From Actibacterium mucosum KCTC 23349 (lineage in GTDB: Bacteria; Pseudomonadota; Alphaproteobacteria; Rhodobacterales; Rhodobacteraceae): DNA of 64,000 nucleotides. Numbering within the stretch: position 1 is the first letter of the stretch; every line of letters starts with the position of its first letter. Where the stretch lies: assembly GCF_000647975.1 (NCBI RefSeq), contig NZ_JFKE01000003.1:382206-446205 (forward strand). The letters are read 5' to 3'. Made by a program: the position numbers and the translations under genes. Shown here piece after piece: positions 34,791-43,268 of the stretch. The notes beneath the pieces were generated by a model that was not told the DNA's origin, ran no database searches, and was given only the letters and a program-made list of their open reading frames with translations.

Positions 34791-35381
34791 ATGCGCGACG
34801 ACCAGAAAGATGCCAGGATGCAGCAGATCGAAGGCGTGGCCTATGACCTGTTGGCCCAAGTAGGGTATGGCGGTGCCTCGATGCTGAAAGTGGCGCGGGC
34901 GGCCAAAGCGTCGAACGAGACGATGTATCGCTGGTACGGTGACAAGCGCGGCCTTTTCGCGGCCATGGTTCGTCGGAACGCCAGCGACCTGCGTGACCAG
35001 CTTGATGCAGGGCGCGTTGCGCAAACCGCGCCCGAGGACAGCCTGCGGCAGGCCGCCCCGGCACTGTTGCAGATGGTTCTGGGCGACAAGGCGATCCTTC
35101 TGAACCGCGCCGCAGCCTGCGATGCAAGTGGCGAGTTGGGACAGGTGATCGCCGCCGAGGGCCGCGACCAGATCGCCCCACGGATCAGTGCGCTGATCGC
35201 AAGGCTGCCGGATGCGCGGGCCGATCAGGTGCGCGCGCAAACCGATCTTTTCCTGTCTTTGCTGATCGGCGACCGTCAGATCCGGCGGGTGATCGGCACC
35301 CTTCCCGCCCCCGGCACCGAGGAAACGCGGGCCGAGGCCGATCTGGCCGTCACTCGATTTCTTCTTTTGCTACGCAGCTGA
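34791..35381 (+). CDS. TetR/AcrR-family transcriptional regulator
   Basis: 196 residues using ATG 34791 (MRDDQKDARMQQIEGVAYDL); ATG 34737 would add 18 residues but starts within the operator region. The helix-turn-helix is GGASMLKVARAAKASNETMY followed by RWYGDKRGLFAAMV, the TetR signature. The C-terminal ligand domain is helical with no recognised ligand. Divergent from the DUF1772-like gene; probably represses it and itself through the palindrome at 34712-34727. The stop abuts the methyltransferase stop on the other strand. Confidence 0.9.
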   Translation: MRDDQKDARMQQIEGVAYDLLAQVGYGGASMLKVARAAKASNETMYRWYGDKRGLFAAMVRRNASDLRDQLDAGRVAQTAPEDSLRQAAPALLQMVLGDKAILLNRAAACDASGELGQVIAAEGRDQIAPRISALIARLPDARADQVRAQTDLFLSLLIGDRQIRRVIGTLPAPGTEETRAEADLAVTRFLLLLRS

Positions 35382-36152
35382 TCACAACGGTTTGGTCAGT
35401 TTCCAAACCTGTTCCGATGGGTAGTCGCGCGCCCAGGTTCCAGAGATGGCAAAAAGATCCCGCGTGTTGTCGGGCGGGGCGTACAGTTCGAGATAGCCAT
35501 CGATGGTGAACCCGATTTCGGCAAAAAGCTTCATCCAGTCGGCATGGCTGAGATTAAATTCGAACCCGCCGGGATCAATCTCGACCTCGCTCCAGTCAAA
35601 GGTGCGCATGTCCCGCATCGGGCGGTGCAGCGTCGGCTCGCATTTTGCGCCGTCCCAAGGCGTGCATGCCATAACCAACGGGTGATTGCCCAGAAAAACC
35701 AGCCGCCCGCCGGGGCGCAGCAAGCGCCACGCCTCGCGCAGCCACAGGTCGGGGTCACACCAGATCGCCGCGCCATATTCGGAAATCGCAAAGTCAAAGC
35801 TTGCATCCGGCAGGCCGGTTTCCTCGGCATTGCCTTCGATCAAGGTCAGATCAATCTTGTGCTCGGCCGCAAGTTCGCGCGCGGTGGCCAACTGCCCGGA
35901 CGAGATATCAATACCCGTCACCTTTGCGCCGCGCCGGGCCATCCAGGCGGCAATATAGGCCGTGCCGCACCCCAGTTCGATCGCATCCATGCCGCGCATA
36001 TCCTCGGGCAGCATTTGAACCTCGGTCTCTGGATTGCGCCAAATGCCCCAGTTGACATTCGGTGACCCCCAGGCAAGCCGCCCGGGCTCGACCCAGTCAT
36101 CGGCCATGCCGTTCCAATAGTCGCGATTCATTCCAACGTGGCGGCCGGTCAT
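35382..36152 (-). CDS. class I SAM-dependent methyltransferase
   Basis: 256 residues. Start at ATG 36152, which overlaps the stop of the upstream gene by 4 bases (ATGA), a translational coupling that favours it over the ATG 7 codons later. SAM motif I is AIELGCGTAYIAAWMARRGA, motif II TGIDISSGQL, motif IV DFAISEYGAAIW. Type 11 methyltransferase; substrate unknown. It is probably an operon with the unrecognised 332-residue protein gene. Confidence 0.87.
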   Translation of the reverse strand: MTGRHVGMNRDYWNGMADDWVEPGRLAWGSPNVNWGIWRNPETEVQMLPEDMRGMDAIELGCGTAYIAAWMARRGAKVTGIDISSGQLATARELAAEHKIDLTLIEGNAEETGLPDASFDFAISEYGAAIWCDPDLWLREAWRLLRPGGRLVFLGNHPLVMACTPWDGAKCEPTLHRPMRDMRTFDWSEVEIDPGGFEFNLSHADWMKLFAEIGFTIDGYLELYAPPDNTRDLFAISGTWARDYPSEQVWKLTKPL

Positions 36153-37147
36153 GATGTTTCTTCCTTGTCGTCATCCACCTGGTCGATTCGTCGGATCATT
36201 TCACTGTTGTTTCCAAACTCTTGCCAGAAATGCCCGGAACGTTCGCTGGTCAGCGTAATGGCCAGGGTCGAGTTCTGTTCGGCGGTATAGGTCATCTCGA
36301 CGCTGCGTTCGTCGCCCAGATCCAGCGTCAGTTTGTTTTCCAACGACACCCCTTCGACCACGGTTTGTGTCTTGTTCAGCTTGCTGGCGCCGCTGCCGAT
36401 CGGGTGGCCGGTATTGCCCCAGTTAACGTCGTTGATTGGAGTAAAATAGGGGTCTGTGGGCCGCGACTGGATCGGCTCGTACACGCGCAGGACCGTGGCC
36501 GAGTATCGCTTGTCGGTGGGTTGGTAATGGTTTTCGTATTCGCGGAACCGCATCAAAACCGGCAGGGCGACCTGTTGGTCACCGGGGATGGCCGGGAAGT
36601 TGTCATCCACCGTCACGTTGCGCCAGAATTTCAGCGTGCTGGCCACGCCATCGGCCTTGAACACAATCGAGCCGCTGCGCTTGTCTTCCGTCTTGTAGGT
36701 CACGGCGGCCTTGATCGTTTGATCCACGTTAAAGCCCAACCGCAAGTCAAAGACGGGGGCATAGTGGCGTTTTTCTATCACTTTACCGGTGGGGTAGAAT
36801 GGGCCGAAGATCCGTTCGAACCAGCCGAGCAGTTTGTCTTCGTTGTCCAACGTGACGAAGTTGCCGCTTTCGATATCCAGAATTTGGGTCAACGGGGTTT
36901 GCAGCCGGTCGATGAGGATGCCAAGAAGTTGATCCGACAGGCCCTTCAGCCCGCCGCGCGCGGTCTGGAATTGCGGCATAGGCGTCGCGCCGCCTTGCCG
37001 GATCACGTCCGCCGCCATACGGGCCAGCCCCTCGGGATCGTGGGACAGCCAATCGGCCAATTGTTCACGTGGCAGTCCGAAGGGAGAGCGTTCTATACCC
37101 ACCACCCCGTCGCGGTCGGCGGTGCCTTCAATATCATCCTGGGCCAT
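36149..37147 (-). CDS. unrecognised 332-residue protein coupled to methyltransferase
   Basis: Start at ATG 37147 (MAQDDIEGTADRDGVVGIER); the longer frame adds 5 residues. No family recognised. It is predicted soluble without signal peptide. The C-terminal two thirds read as alternating beta strands (SGSIVFKADGVASTLKFWRN and later KLTLDLGDERSVEMTYTAEQ), and a stretch PYFTPINDVNWGNTGHPIGS sits between. The stop overlaps the methyltransferase start, so the two products are made together; the protein may be a scaffold or substrate for it. That is inference only. Confidence 0.7.
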   Translation of the reverse strand: MAQDDIEGTADRDGVVGIERSPFGLPREQLADWLSHDPEGLARMAADVIRQGGATPMPQFQTARGGLKGLSDQLLGILIDRLQTPLTQILDIESGNFVTLDNEDKLLGWFERIFGPFYPTGKVIEKRHYAPVFDLRLGFNVDQTIKAAVTYKTEDKRSGSIVFKADGVASTLKFWRNVTVDDNFPAIPGDQQVALPVLMRFREYENHYQPTDKRYSATVLRVYEPIQSRPTDPYFTPINDVNWGNTGHPIGSGASKLNKTQTVVEGVSLENKLTLDLGDERSVEMTYTAEQNSTLAITLTSERSGHFWQEFGNNSEMIRRIDQVDDDKEETS

Positions 37148-37225
37148 AATGTCCCTACGCAATCACTGAAAACCAATGCCCGAAACCTGTCAGAGGGCGC
37201 AGCCCCGCGCAACGTTTTTTACCGA

Positions 37226-37591
37226 TCAGGACATGCCGGCCAGATACACACGCACCGATTCCTGCACATGGCGGAACCGGTCACCGCCCAGATGTTTGCC
37301 GCCATACCAGCGGGTCACGACAACGACGTGGTTGTGCAGCCCCGCACGTTCCAGCATGCGGATGATCACCATGCCCGCCCCCGATTCGCCATCGTCTGAC
37401 TTCAATGGCCCCTCAGGCAGCAGCACGGCCCAGCTGTTATGTGTGGCCTTTGCGTATTTCTTTGTGCGCTTAAGTGTCTTCAAAAACGCGTCCACCTCGG
37501 CCCGGCTGTGGGCGGGGCCACCCGAGACCGCGTATTTGGACCCGCGATCGGTGAGAACGTTTTCAATCTGTCGCATTGCGCGACCCTGCAT
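37226..37591 (-). CDS. YigZ/IMPACT-family protein, single-domain form
   Basis: 121 residues. The UPF0029/IMPACT domain is recognised by KKYAKATHNSWAVLLPEG, SDDGESGAGMVIIRMLERAG and VVVVTRWYGGKHLGGDRF. Canonical YigZ has about 200 residues with an extra C-terminal ferredoxin-like domain; here it ends after the first domain (YLAGMS), a form I believe is frequent in alphaproteobacteria and not a truncation. Function is uncertain; eukaryotic IMPACT acts in translational control. The start is 37591 or 37576 (MRQIEN); no strong ribosome-binding site distinguishes them. Confidence 0.85.
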   Translation of the reverse strand: MQGRAMRQIENVLTDRGSKYAVSGGPAHSRAEVDAFLKTLKRTKKYAKATHNSWAVLLPEGPLKSDDGESGAGMVIIRMLERAGLHNHVVVVTRWYGGKHLGGDRFRHVQESVRVYLAGMS

Positions 37592-37615
37592 GGGTGCGCC
37601 GCGAAGGTAAAGAGG

Positions 37616-37870
37616 TCAGGGTTGCAGGCGCTTGTAGATCTCGGCATTTGCGCAGGCATCCGGCACCTCGGCGTCGCCTTCGACGTGCATTTCGAGAAAA
37701 CGTGTGCAACCATCAACCCAGTCACACCCCCGGCATCGGGTCACCATTTCCGCCCATTCAGCGGTTGAAAGGTCTCCTTTTTCGTAGGACTCGGCTGGGT
37801 CCACGCCCGTGACACGCGCCATAGTGTTCATTTTCCAAAAATGCTCCATCGTGTTGCCGAGCGGTTTCAT
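37616..37870 (-). CDS. DUF6455-family four-Cys small protein
   Basis: 84 residues from ATG 37870 (MKPLGNTMEHFWKMNTMARV), preceded by AGGAGGATGTC, a strong ribosome-binding site. Cysteines 46, 49, 55 and 73 (TRCRGCDWVDGC and DACANAEIY) form a CX2CX5CX17C set that could bind an iron-sulfur cluster or zinc. The family, DUF6455, is small and confined mainly to Rhodobacterales; its function is unknown. It may share a transcript with the single-domain YigZ gene 24 bases downstream. Confidence 0.78.
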   Translation of the reverse strand: MKPLGNTMEHFWKMNTMARVTGVDPAESYEKGDLSTAEWAEMVTRCRGCDWVDGCTRFLEMHVEGDAEVPDACANAEIYKRLQP

Positions 37871-37936
37871 GACATCCTCCTGTGGTGAAATCACCATCAG
37901 GCTGCCATGGTTCGTGTGCGGGCGCCTTGATCGGGA

Positions 37937-38635
37937 TCAAATCCCGCTTGCGGCCTTTCGCACCGCCTGAAGGCGCAGTGCATTGGGGGGATGGGTGCCC
38001 AAGAAGGTTTCGCCGGGGTCAGGAATGCGGTTGAAGAACGCCGCGCCGCGGACCGGGTCATATCCGGCCAGCGCAGCAATGCGGGCGCCCATGGCATCGG
38101 CTTCCAATTCCATCTCTTGGCTGAATACGCGCGCTCCAAGGAACGCACCGAAGTGACGCGCACGACGCAACTCGCGCCCCGTGGCGCCTGCTTGCGAGGC
38201 CGCGTTTTCGATGATTTCAGCGCCGACAGCGGCCGTTTGCGCCCGAATTTCCAAATGGCCTTCGATGTGATGTGCCGCCTCGTGACCCAGAATGAATGCC
38301 AGTTCGTCCACGTTTCGTGCCTCGGCAATCAGGGCAATGGTGAACGTGATCCGCGGCTGACCCGACCGGCCGAGGCTTTGAAACGCGTTGGCGGCGGCCC
38401 GCGGGTCCGCGTCAACAAAGATGGCAAAGTCGCAGTTCACCCCGGTGGTTCTGCGGGCGCATTCGGCCTCGGCCACGGGCTCAACCGCGGTCAGAACCTC
38501 GACGAAATTGCGCACGGCCGCTTCGGCATCCAGCCGGCCGTCAGTGGGCTGTGCCGGAGATACAGCGACCGGAGGCACGGGTTCGCACCCGGCCACGAGC
38601 ATCGCGATCAAGCCCGCTGCAATCCATCGCCACAT
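37937..38635 (-). CDS. M48-family metallopeptidase, predicted lipoprotein
   Basis: 232 residues. Lipobox LVAGC (Cys17) after a short hydrophobic leader MWRWIAAGLIAM. The zinc site HExxH is H118-E119-A-A-H122 in ILGHEAAHHIEGH, with the downstream acidic ligand in EMELEADAMGAR. M48 lipoproteins of this kind (BepA/LoiP/YcaL-like) work in the periplasm on outer-membrane proteins and LPS-assembly quality control. No TPR domain follows, so it resembles LoiP or YcaL more than BepA. Confidence 0.92.
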   Translation of the reverse strand: MWRWIAAGLIAMLVAGCEPVPPVAVSPAQPTDGRLDAEAAVRNFVEVLTAVEPVAEAECARRTTGVNCDFAIFVDADPRAAANAFQSLGRSGQPRITFTIALIAEARNVDELAFILGHEAAHHIEGHLEIRAQTAAVGAEIIENAASQAGATGRELRRARHFGAFLGARVFSQEMELEADAMGARIAALAGYDPVRGAAFFNRIPDPGETFLGTHPPNALRLQAVRKAASGI

Positions 38636-38778
38636 CTGCGTATTCTCCGACCTTTTCTACCATTTTTGCATATCGAGGGCGCGGCGGCAGGTGACAATCT
38701 CGTGCATTGCGGTTTTGCGCCGAAGCCGCCGTTTTTCCCCGTTGGCAAGTGCGCGGCAGGCGGTCTAGGGTCAGACCC

Positions 38779-39021
38779 ATGTTTACCATTGAGCACGAAT
38801 TCGACGCGACCGTGGTGACCCTTGTCGACGAGGGGCGCGCGCATCTGATGGAAGATGTCACCATTCAGGCCTTTGAGGAATGCGTGACAGTTGAACAATA
38901 CGACCCCCGCACCGACCGGGTGCAAAAGGTGACCCTGTCCATTGGGCAGCTGAACGAGCTGGCCGCAGCGCTGGACCTGCCGGAAGGTGTTTACAAGCTG
39001 GCGTCTCAGTCCAAGAAATGA
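38779..39021 (+). CDS. small conserved hypothetical protein coupled to HDAC-like gene
   Basis: 80 residues from ATG 38779 (MFTIEHEFDATVVTLVDEGR). Compact alpha/beta protein with no signal peptide, including YDPRTDRVQKVTLSIGQLNE and a helical ALDLPEGVYK end. I do not recognise a named family. Its stop overlaps the ATG of the deacetylase-like gene by 4 bases, suggesting co-translation. Confidence 0.7.
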   Translation: MFTIEHEFDATVVTLVDEGRAHLMEDVTIQAFEECVTVEQYDPRTDRVQKVTLSIGQLNELAAALDLPEGVYKLASQSKK

Positions 39022-40127
39022 GCGCGGGGTTTTTCACCGACGAGCGTTGTTTCTGGCATGGCGGCGGAAACTATGCCGGCACCATGCCGGTGGGTGGCTT
39101 GGTTCAGCCCCTGACGGCGGGCGGGTTGCCCGAGGGCCCCGAGGCTAAGCGCCGGGCGCTGTCAATGATGCAAGTGACGGGTCTGGCCGGTGAACTGGCG
39201 GTGCAATCCGCACCTCCGGCCAGCCGGGCCGAGCTGTTGCGTGTGCACCCGGCCAGCCTGCTGGATGCGTTCAAGGCATTGTCAGATGGCGATGGCGGCG
39301 AGTTAGGCCTGCGCGCGCCCTTTGGTCCGGGTGGATACGAGATCGCCGCGCTGTCAGCCGGATTGGCCACCGAAGCCCTGCGGCGCGTTTTGTCGGGGCA
39401 GCTGGACAGCGCCTATGCCCTGTGCCGCCCGCCGGGCCATCACTGTACACCCGACTGGCAGAACGGGTTCTGCCTGATCAACAATATCGCCGTGGCGGTC
39501 GAAGCTGCACTGGCCGAAGGCCGCGCCGAGCGCATCGCGGTGGTCGATTGGGACGTGCACCACGGCAACGGGACCGAGGCCTGTTTCATCGACCGCCCCG
39601 AGGTTCTGACCATCTCGATCCATCAGGACCGGAATTATCCGTTGGACACCGGCATGGCCGAGGTTCGGGGCGAAGGGGCCGGAGCAGGTACCAATGTGAA
39701 CATCCCCCTGCCCCCGGGCGCGGGGCATGTGAGTTACCTGGAGGCAATCGATCGGCTGGTTTTGCCCAAATTGCTTGCCTTTCAGCCAGATGTGATCGTG
39801 ATCGCCAATGGTGTGGATGCGGGCGCGAACGACCCGTTGGGCCGGATGCTCTGCACTGCCGAAACGTTTGGTCAGATGACCATGCGCCTGCGCGATGCGG
39901 CGGACGAGCTGTGTTCCGGGCGGCTGGTTGCCACGCATGAGGGCGGCTATTCCGACACTTACGCACCATTCTGCACACATCGGGTGGTGCAGGAAATGGC
40001 GCGCAGCAATACGGCGGCAGCCGATCCATTGGCCGCAACCTTCGATGCGCGCCAGCCGGATGCGGGTTTCAACGCCTTTGTCTCTGCCCGCATCGACGAT
40101 CTGGTGGCACTGCACCTGGACGTCTAG
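39018..40127 (+). CDS. class II histone deacetylase / acetylpolyamine-amidohydrolase family protein
   Basis: 369 residues. The zinc-hydrolase signatures are present: YALCRPPGHHCT with tandem His, VVDWDVHHGNGTE with the Zn-binding Asp-x-His, NGVDAGANDPLG in place of the usual D-x-H loop, and HEGGYSD near the C-terminus. In bacteria these enzymes remove acetyl groups from polyamines or other small amides rather than histones. Cytosolic. Translationally coupled to the 80-residue protein upstream. Convergent with the next gene, stops overlapping by 4 bases. Confidence 0.93.
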   Translation: MSAGFFTDERCFWHGGGNYAGTMPVGGLVQPLTAGGLPEGPEAKRRALSMMQVTGLAGELAVQSAPPASRAELLRVHPASLLDAFKALSDGDGGELGLRAPFGPGGYEIAALSAGLATEALRRVLSGQLDSAYALCRPPGHHCTPDWQNGFCLINNIAVAVEAALAEGRAERIAVVDWDVHHGNGTEACFIDRPEVLTISIHQDRNYPLDTGMAEVRGEGAGAGTNVNIPLPPGAGHVSYLEAIDRLVLPKLLAFQPDVIVIANGVDAGANDPLGRMLCTAETFGQMTMRLRDAADELCSGRLVATHEGGYSDTYAPFCTHRVVQEMARSNTAAADPLAATFDARQPDAGFNAFVSARIDDLVALHLDV

Positions 40128-40660
40128 GCGGGCGGGTTCATCCGGATTTCAAACCGCGTGTCGCACTCGGGCGCGGTTTCCGCCGGAAGGATCGACAGGG
40201 TCTTGCCGGCGAAGTCCCTTCCCTGGGTATCTGTTGCTGCGGGTAACGCCAACAGCGCGCCTTCGATGGGATGGTCTGCCATCACAATCGCATAGGTCTG
40301 CGCGGGGTCCAGAGTTACCTCGGCCCCGGCGCCCGTGTCAAAAAAGTTGCCGGAATTCAGCACGCTCATTGCCTCATCGCGCAAAGGCACTACTGCTTTG
40401 AATGCCTCATCCGCGTGCAACGCGTCATAGGCGGCCCGGCTGGGCCACAGAAACAAGGCGCCAAAGGCCACCTCGGCGCTGCCCGCGGGATAGGACAACA
40501 CCTGGAACCCGCCGACCGGGCGGCCGCCATGACTGCCGACAATTGGCCCAACCTGCGGGAAATACTGACCAAAAAGCTGTTCTTCCTTGCCTTCGACAGC
40601 TTTGCCAACGGCAAATTCAAACAAGGCGTTGGCAGGGAGGGATATAGTGATCTGGGACAT
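40124..40660 (-). CDS. DUF1330-like dimeric alpha/beta-barrel protein, extended
   Basis: 178 residues from ATG 40660 (MSQITISLPANALFEFAVGK), with GGAGTGTCCC before it. Residues 1-95 look like a DUF1330 ferredoxin-like dimerisation domain (QVLSYPAGSAEVAFGALFLW, PSRAAYDALHADEAFK). The C-terminal 80 residues contain another strand-rich part and end DTRFEIRMNPPA. Function unknown; monooxygenase-type small enzymes share the fold. Divergent from the LysR gene, which may regulate it. Confidence 0.65.
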   Translation of the reverse strand: MSQITISLPANALFEFAVGKAVEGKEEQLFGQYFPQVGPIVGSHGGRPVGGFQVLSYPAGSAEVAFGALFLWPSRAAYDALHADEAFKAVVPLRDEAMSVLNSGNFFDTGAGAEVTLDPAQTYAIVMADHPIEGALLALPAATDTQGRDFAGKTLSILPAETAPECDTRFEIRMNPPA

Positions 40661-40699
40661 GGGACACTCCGTCTGGACTGAATTTATTAACGTGGTAAC

Positions 40700-40755
40700 A
40701 TGCCCGAAAACGGACCACGATCCACCCAAACCGGACCGCATTGGTGCAATTTTGG
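40700..40755. promoter_or_regulatory. repeated GGACC half-sites in LysR divergent spacer
   Basis: Between the divergent DUF1330-like and LysR genes lie GGACC at about 40713, CCGGACC at 40731 and GGTCC at 40754, with ATTGGTGCAAT (T-N11-A type dyad) in between. This is a plausible LysR binding region. Confidence 0.35.
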
Positions 40756-40778
40756 TCCACCCGTGAAATGGACATCAC

Positions 40779-41684
40779 ATGCGCGATATGAACTGGGACG
40801 ACCTGAAAGTGTTCCTCGCCCTGCATCGCAGCGGCTCGATCCGCGGGGCGGCGGGGCAGCTGGGCAGCAGCCACTCCACGGTCTCGCGACGGCTTGCGGC
40901 GATCGAGGCACAGCTGGGTGTACGGCTCTTCAACCGCGCGGCGGACGGCTTGCAACCAAGTGCCGCTGCTGACGATATCGTGGACCGCGCCAAACGGGTC
41001 GAGGCCGAGATGCTGGCGCTGGAACGCACGGTGCAGGGGCGCGACGCGCGATTGTCTGGCCCGGTGCGCGTGACCATGGTGCCGCCGCTGGTTCAACACC
41101 TGCTGATGCCTGATCTGGTTGCGTTTGCTGATGCCTATCCAGAGATCGATCTGGAGATCGCCTCCACTTACGATCTGGCCGACATGTCGCGACACGGGGC
41201 TGACGTGGCGGTGCGGTTCCAGACCGCGCCCGAGCCATTCCTTTTTGGTCGCCGCGCTCCGCATTCGGCGCATGCCATCTTTGCCAGCCCGGATTACCTG
41301 TCCAGCAAAAGTTTGGAACGCAGCGGAGATTCGGCGCGCTGGATCGGATGGAACGTGCCCGATCGCTTCCCCGGCTGGACACAGATCACTCCGCTGGCCC
41401 ACTTACCTGCCCACCATATGATGCCGGACCCCCTGGCGCAGATGGCGGCGGCAGAGGCCAGTTTGGGAATTGCCGAATTGCCCTGCTTTCTGGGCGACAC
41501 GAATCCCCGGCTGGTGCGCGTGCCCGGCACCCAGATCACCGGGCGTTACGATTGCTGGGTCCTGACCCATCCCGACCTGAAAACAACCGAACGCGTGCGG
41601 ACCTGCGTGCGTTACCTGACCGAAGCCTTGCATCGCCACGCACCGCTATTGCAGGGCGAACGGCCCGGTATGGCGGAGGAATAA
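40779..41684 (+). CDS. LysR-family transcriptional regulator
   Basis: 301 residues. The N-terminal winged helix-turn-helix (LKVFLALHRSGSIRGAAGQL, SHSTVSRRLAAIEAQLGVRL) is followed by a LysR substrate-binding domain. In-frame ATGs at 40779 (MRDMNWDDL) and 40788 are both possible. Divergent from the DUF1330-like gene, which is the natural target; the nitroreductase gene follows 60 bases downstream on the same strand and may be a second one. The effector is not known. Confidence 0.92.
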   Translation: MRDMNWDDLKVFLALHRSGSIRGAAGQLGSSHSTVSRRLAAIEAQLGVRLFNRAADGLQPSAAADDIVDRAKRVEAEMLALERTVQGRDARLSGPVRVTMVPPLVQHLLMPDLVAFADAYPEIDLEIASTYDLADMSRHGADVAVRFQTAPEPFLFGRRAPHSAHAIFASPDYLSSKSLERSGDSARWIGWNVPDRFPGWTQITPLAHLPAHHMMPDPLAQMAAAEASLGIAELPCFLGDTNPRLVRVPGTQITGRYDCWVLTHPDLKTTERVRTCVRYLTEALHRHAPLLQGERPGMAEE

Positions 41685-41744
41685 CCGAAACCCCTTGAAC
41701 CCCCGCGCGCAATGGCCGACATGAATGCGGACGGAGGTTCCAAT

Positions 41745-42323
41745 ATGCCAACACCCAATCCCGATGCCCTGCAGTTCCTGCTGACCCGTCGCTCGCGCCC
41801 GGCAAAAACACTGGCGGGCCCCGCGCCAGACCGGGCCGCCCTGACCGAATTGCTGACCGCCGCCGCGCGTACGCCGGACCACGGCAAGTTGGAACCGTGG
41901 CGCTTTGTTGTGCTGGAACGCGGTGCGCTTGCCCGTGTCGCCGAGGCAGCGATCGCGAGAGGCCGAGCGCTTGATATGGACGAAGACGCCATCGCCAAGG
42001 CCGCCAAATCCTACGCCGACAGCCCGCTGGCTGTGGTTGTTGTGGCCGCCCCTGTGCCCTCGCCCAAAATTCCGCGGATCGAACAGCTTTATTCGGCCGG
42101 TGCGGTTTGTCTTGCCCTGCTGAACGCGGCGCTGGCGGCTGGTTGGGGGGCGAACTGGCTCAGTGGCTGGGCCAGCCACGACCGTGCATTCGTCGAAGGC
42201 GCGCTGGGGCTGAGCCGGGATGAGCAAGTCGCCGGGATCATCCATATCGGCACCGAAACCGCCACCCCGCCGGAACGTCCCCGGCCGGATATGTCGGCCA
42301 TCGTAGAGTGGCGTGACGTATGA
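41745..42323 (+). CDS. nitroreductase-family protein (FMN-dependent)
   Basis: 192 residues from ATG 41745 (MPTPNPDALQFLLTRRSRPA), supported by GGAGGTTCCAAT. The FMN motif RRSRPAKTLAGPAP, the substrate-loop AARTPDHGKLEPWRFVVL and the C-terminal GIIHIGTET are as in the YdjA subgroup, small nitroreductases with one FMN per site at the dimer interface. Likely NAD(P)H-dependent reduction of nitro, quinone or other small acceptors. Its stop overlaps the start of the CysZ-like gene (ATGA), so the pair is coupled. Confidence 0.9.
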   Translation: MPTPNPDALQFLLTRRSRPAKTLAGPAPDRAALTELLTAAARTPDHGKLEPWRFVVLERGALARVAEAAIARGRALDMDEDAIAKAAKSYADSPLAVVVVAAPVPSPKIPRIEQLYSAGAVCLALLNAALAAGWGANWLSGWASHDRAFVEGALGLSRDEQVAGIIHIGTETATPPERPRPDMSAIVEWRDV

Positions 42324-43009
42324 TCCTGTCGGACTTCCAACGCGCGGTTGCTCAGCTGCCAGATGGCCGGTTCCAGAAAGTTCTGTGGCTTGGCATCGGC
42401 CTGACCCTCGCGCTGCTTTTCGCCGCGACGGTCGTGGCGGTCACGGTGCTGGGCTGGTTCCTTCCGGACACGGTGACCTTGCCGTGGATCGGAACGGTTG
42501 CGTGGATCGACAATGTCCTGTCAGGTGCGGTGATCCTTGCGATGTTGGTGATGTCGGTTTTCCTGATGGTGCCGGTCGCGTCGATGTTCACAGGGTTCTT
42601 CCTGGACGAAGTCGCCGCAGCGGTGGAAGACAAACACTATCCGGGCCTGCCCCCGGCACCATCGGTGGGTTTCGGCGAGGTCCTGCGCGATTCCATCGGG
42701 TTTCTGGGCGTGATGCTGGGCGTGAATATCCTGGTCGGCCTTCTGGTCCTGATCAGCCTGGGCACCCTTATGCCGCTGTTCTGGCTGGCCAACGGCTACC
42801 TTCTGGGCCGCGAATACTTTCAGATGGTTGCCATGCGCCGGCTGGGGCGCCGCGGCGCGTCCGAGCTGCGCCGCAAGCATTTCCTGACCGTCTGGATCGC
42901 CGGCACGCTGATGGCGGTGCCATTGACCGTGCCCGTGATCAACCTGCTGATCCCGATACTAGGGGTGGCGACGTTCACTCACCTCTACCACCGGGTTTCA
43001 AGATTGTGA
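42320..43009 (+). CDS. EI24/CysZ-family membrane protein
   Basis: 229 residues with four to five hydrophobic helices. FLMVPVASMFTGFFLDEVAA and ANGYLLGREYFQMVAMRRLG are the recognisable EI24/CysZ stretches. CysZ imports sulfate in E. coli; many Rhodobacteraceae members annotated this way are not genetically linked to cysteine genes, and here no sulfur gene is nearby. The 3' end overlaps the DUF1467 gene by 35 bases tail to tail; both frames are well formed. Confidence 0.85.
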   Translation: MILSDFQRAVAQLPDGRFQKVLWLGIGLTLALLFAATVVAVTVLGWFLPDTVTLPWIGTVAWIDNVLSGAVILAMLVMSVFLMVPVASMFTGFFLDEVAAAVEDKHYPGLPPAPSVGFGEVLRDSIGFLGVMLGVNILVGLLVLISLGTLMPLFWLANGYLLGREYFQMVAMRRLGRRGASELRRKHFLTVWIAGTLMAVPLTVPVINLLIPILGVATFTHLYHRVSRL

Positions 43010-43268
43010 TCTCGTTCAGCTTGTCGAGGTGATCCATCGTGATCACCCCCGACCAGATGGTGCCTGCAACCACGGCCCAGATCACGGCGGCCACGCCTGT
43101 CACGATCAGTGCCGTGCGGCGTGGCTGAAAATTTGCCGGTGCGCTGGCATGGGTGCCCTTCACCACGTCACCCTCTTCGCCTTGCGTGCGCAGGCGCAAA
43201 GGCAGAACAACGAACAGCACCATGAACCAAATCACGGCAAACAGGACCATGGCCGAGGTGACACCCAT
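42975..43268 (-). CDS. DUF1467-family small membrane protein
   Basis: 97 residues with two hydrophobic helices (MVLFAVIWFMVLFVVLPLRL and ALIVTGVAAVIWAVVAGTIW) joined by a loop (RTQGEEGDVVKGTHASAPAN) characteristic of DUF1467. The function is unknown. Its ATG overlaps the stop of the epimerase gene by one base (TGATG), a close linkage to methylmalonyl-CoA epimerase that I believe is common in alphaproteobacteria. The last 12 codons overlap the CysZ-like gene. Confidence 0.88.
   Translation of the reverse strand: MGVTSAMVLFAVIWFMVLFVVLPLRLRTQGEEGDVVKGTHASAPANFQPRRTALIVTGVAAVIWAVVAGTIWSGVITMDHLDKLNEITILKPGGRGE

Noticed and set aside
37226-37591. Single-domain YigZ as a truncated pseudogene
   Set aside because: The domain is complete with a proper end, and single-domain members are, to my knowledge, common in alphaproteobacteria.
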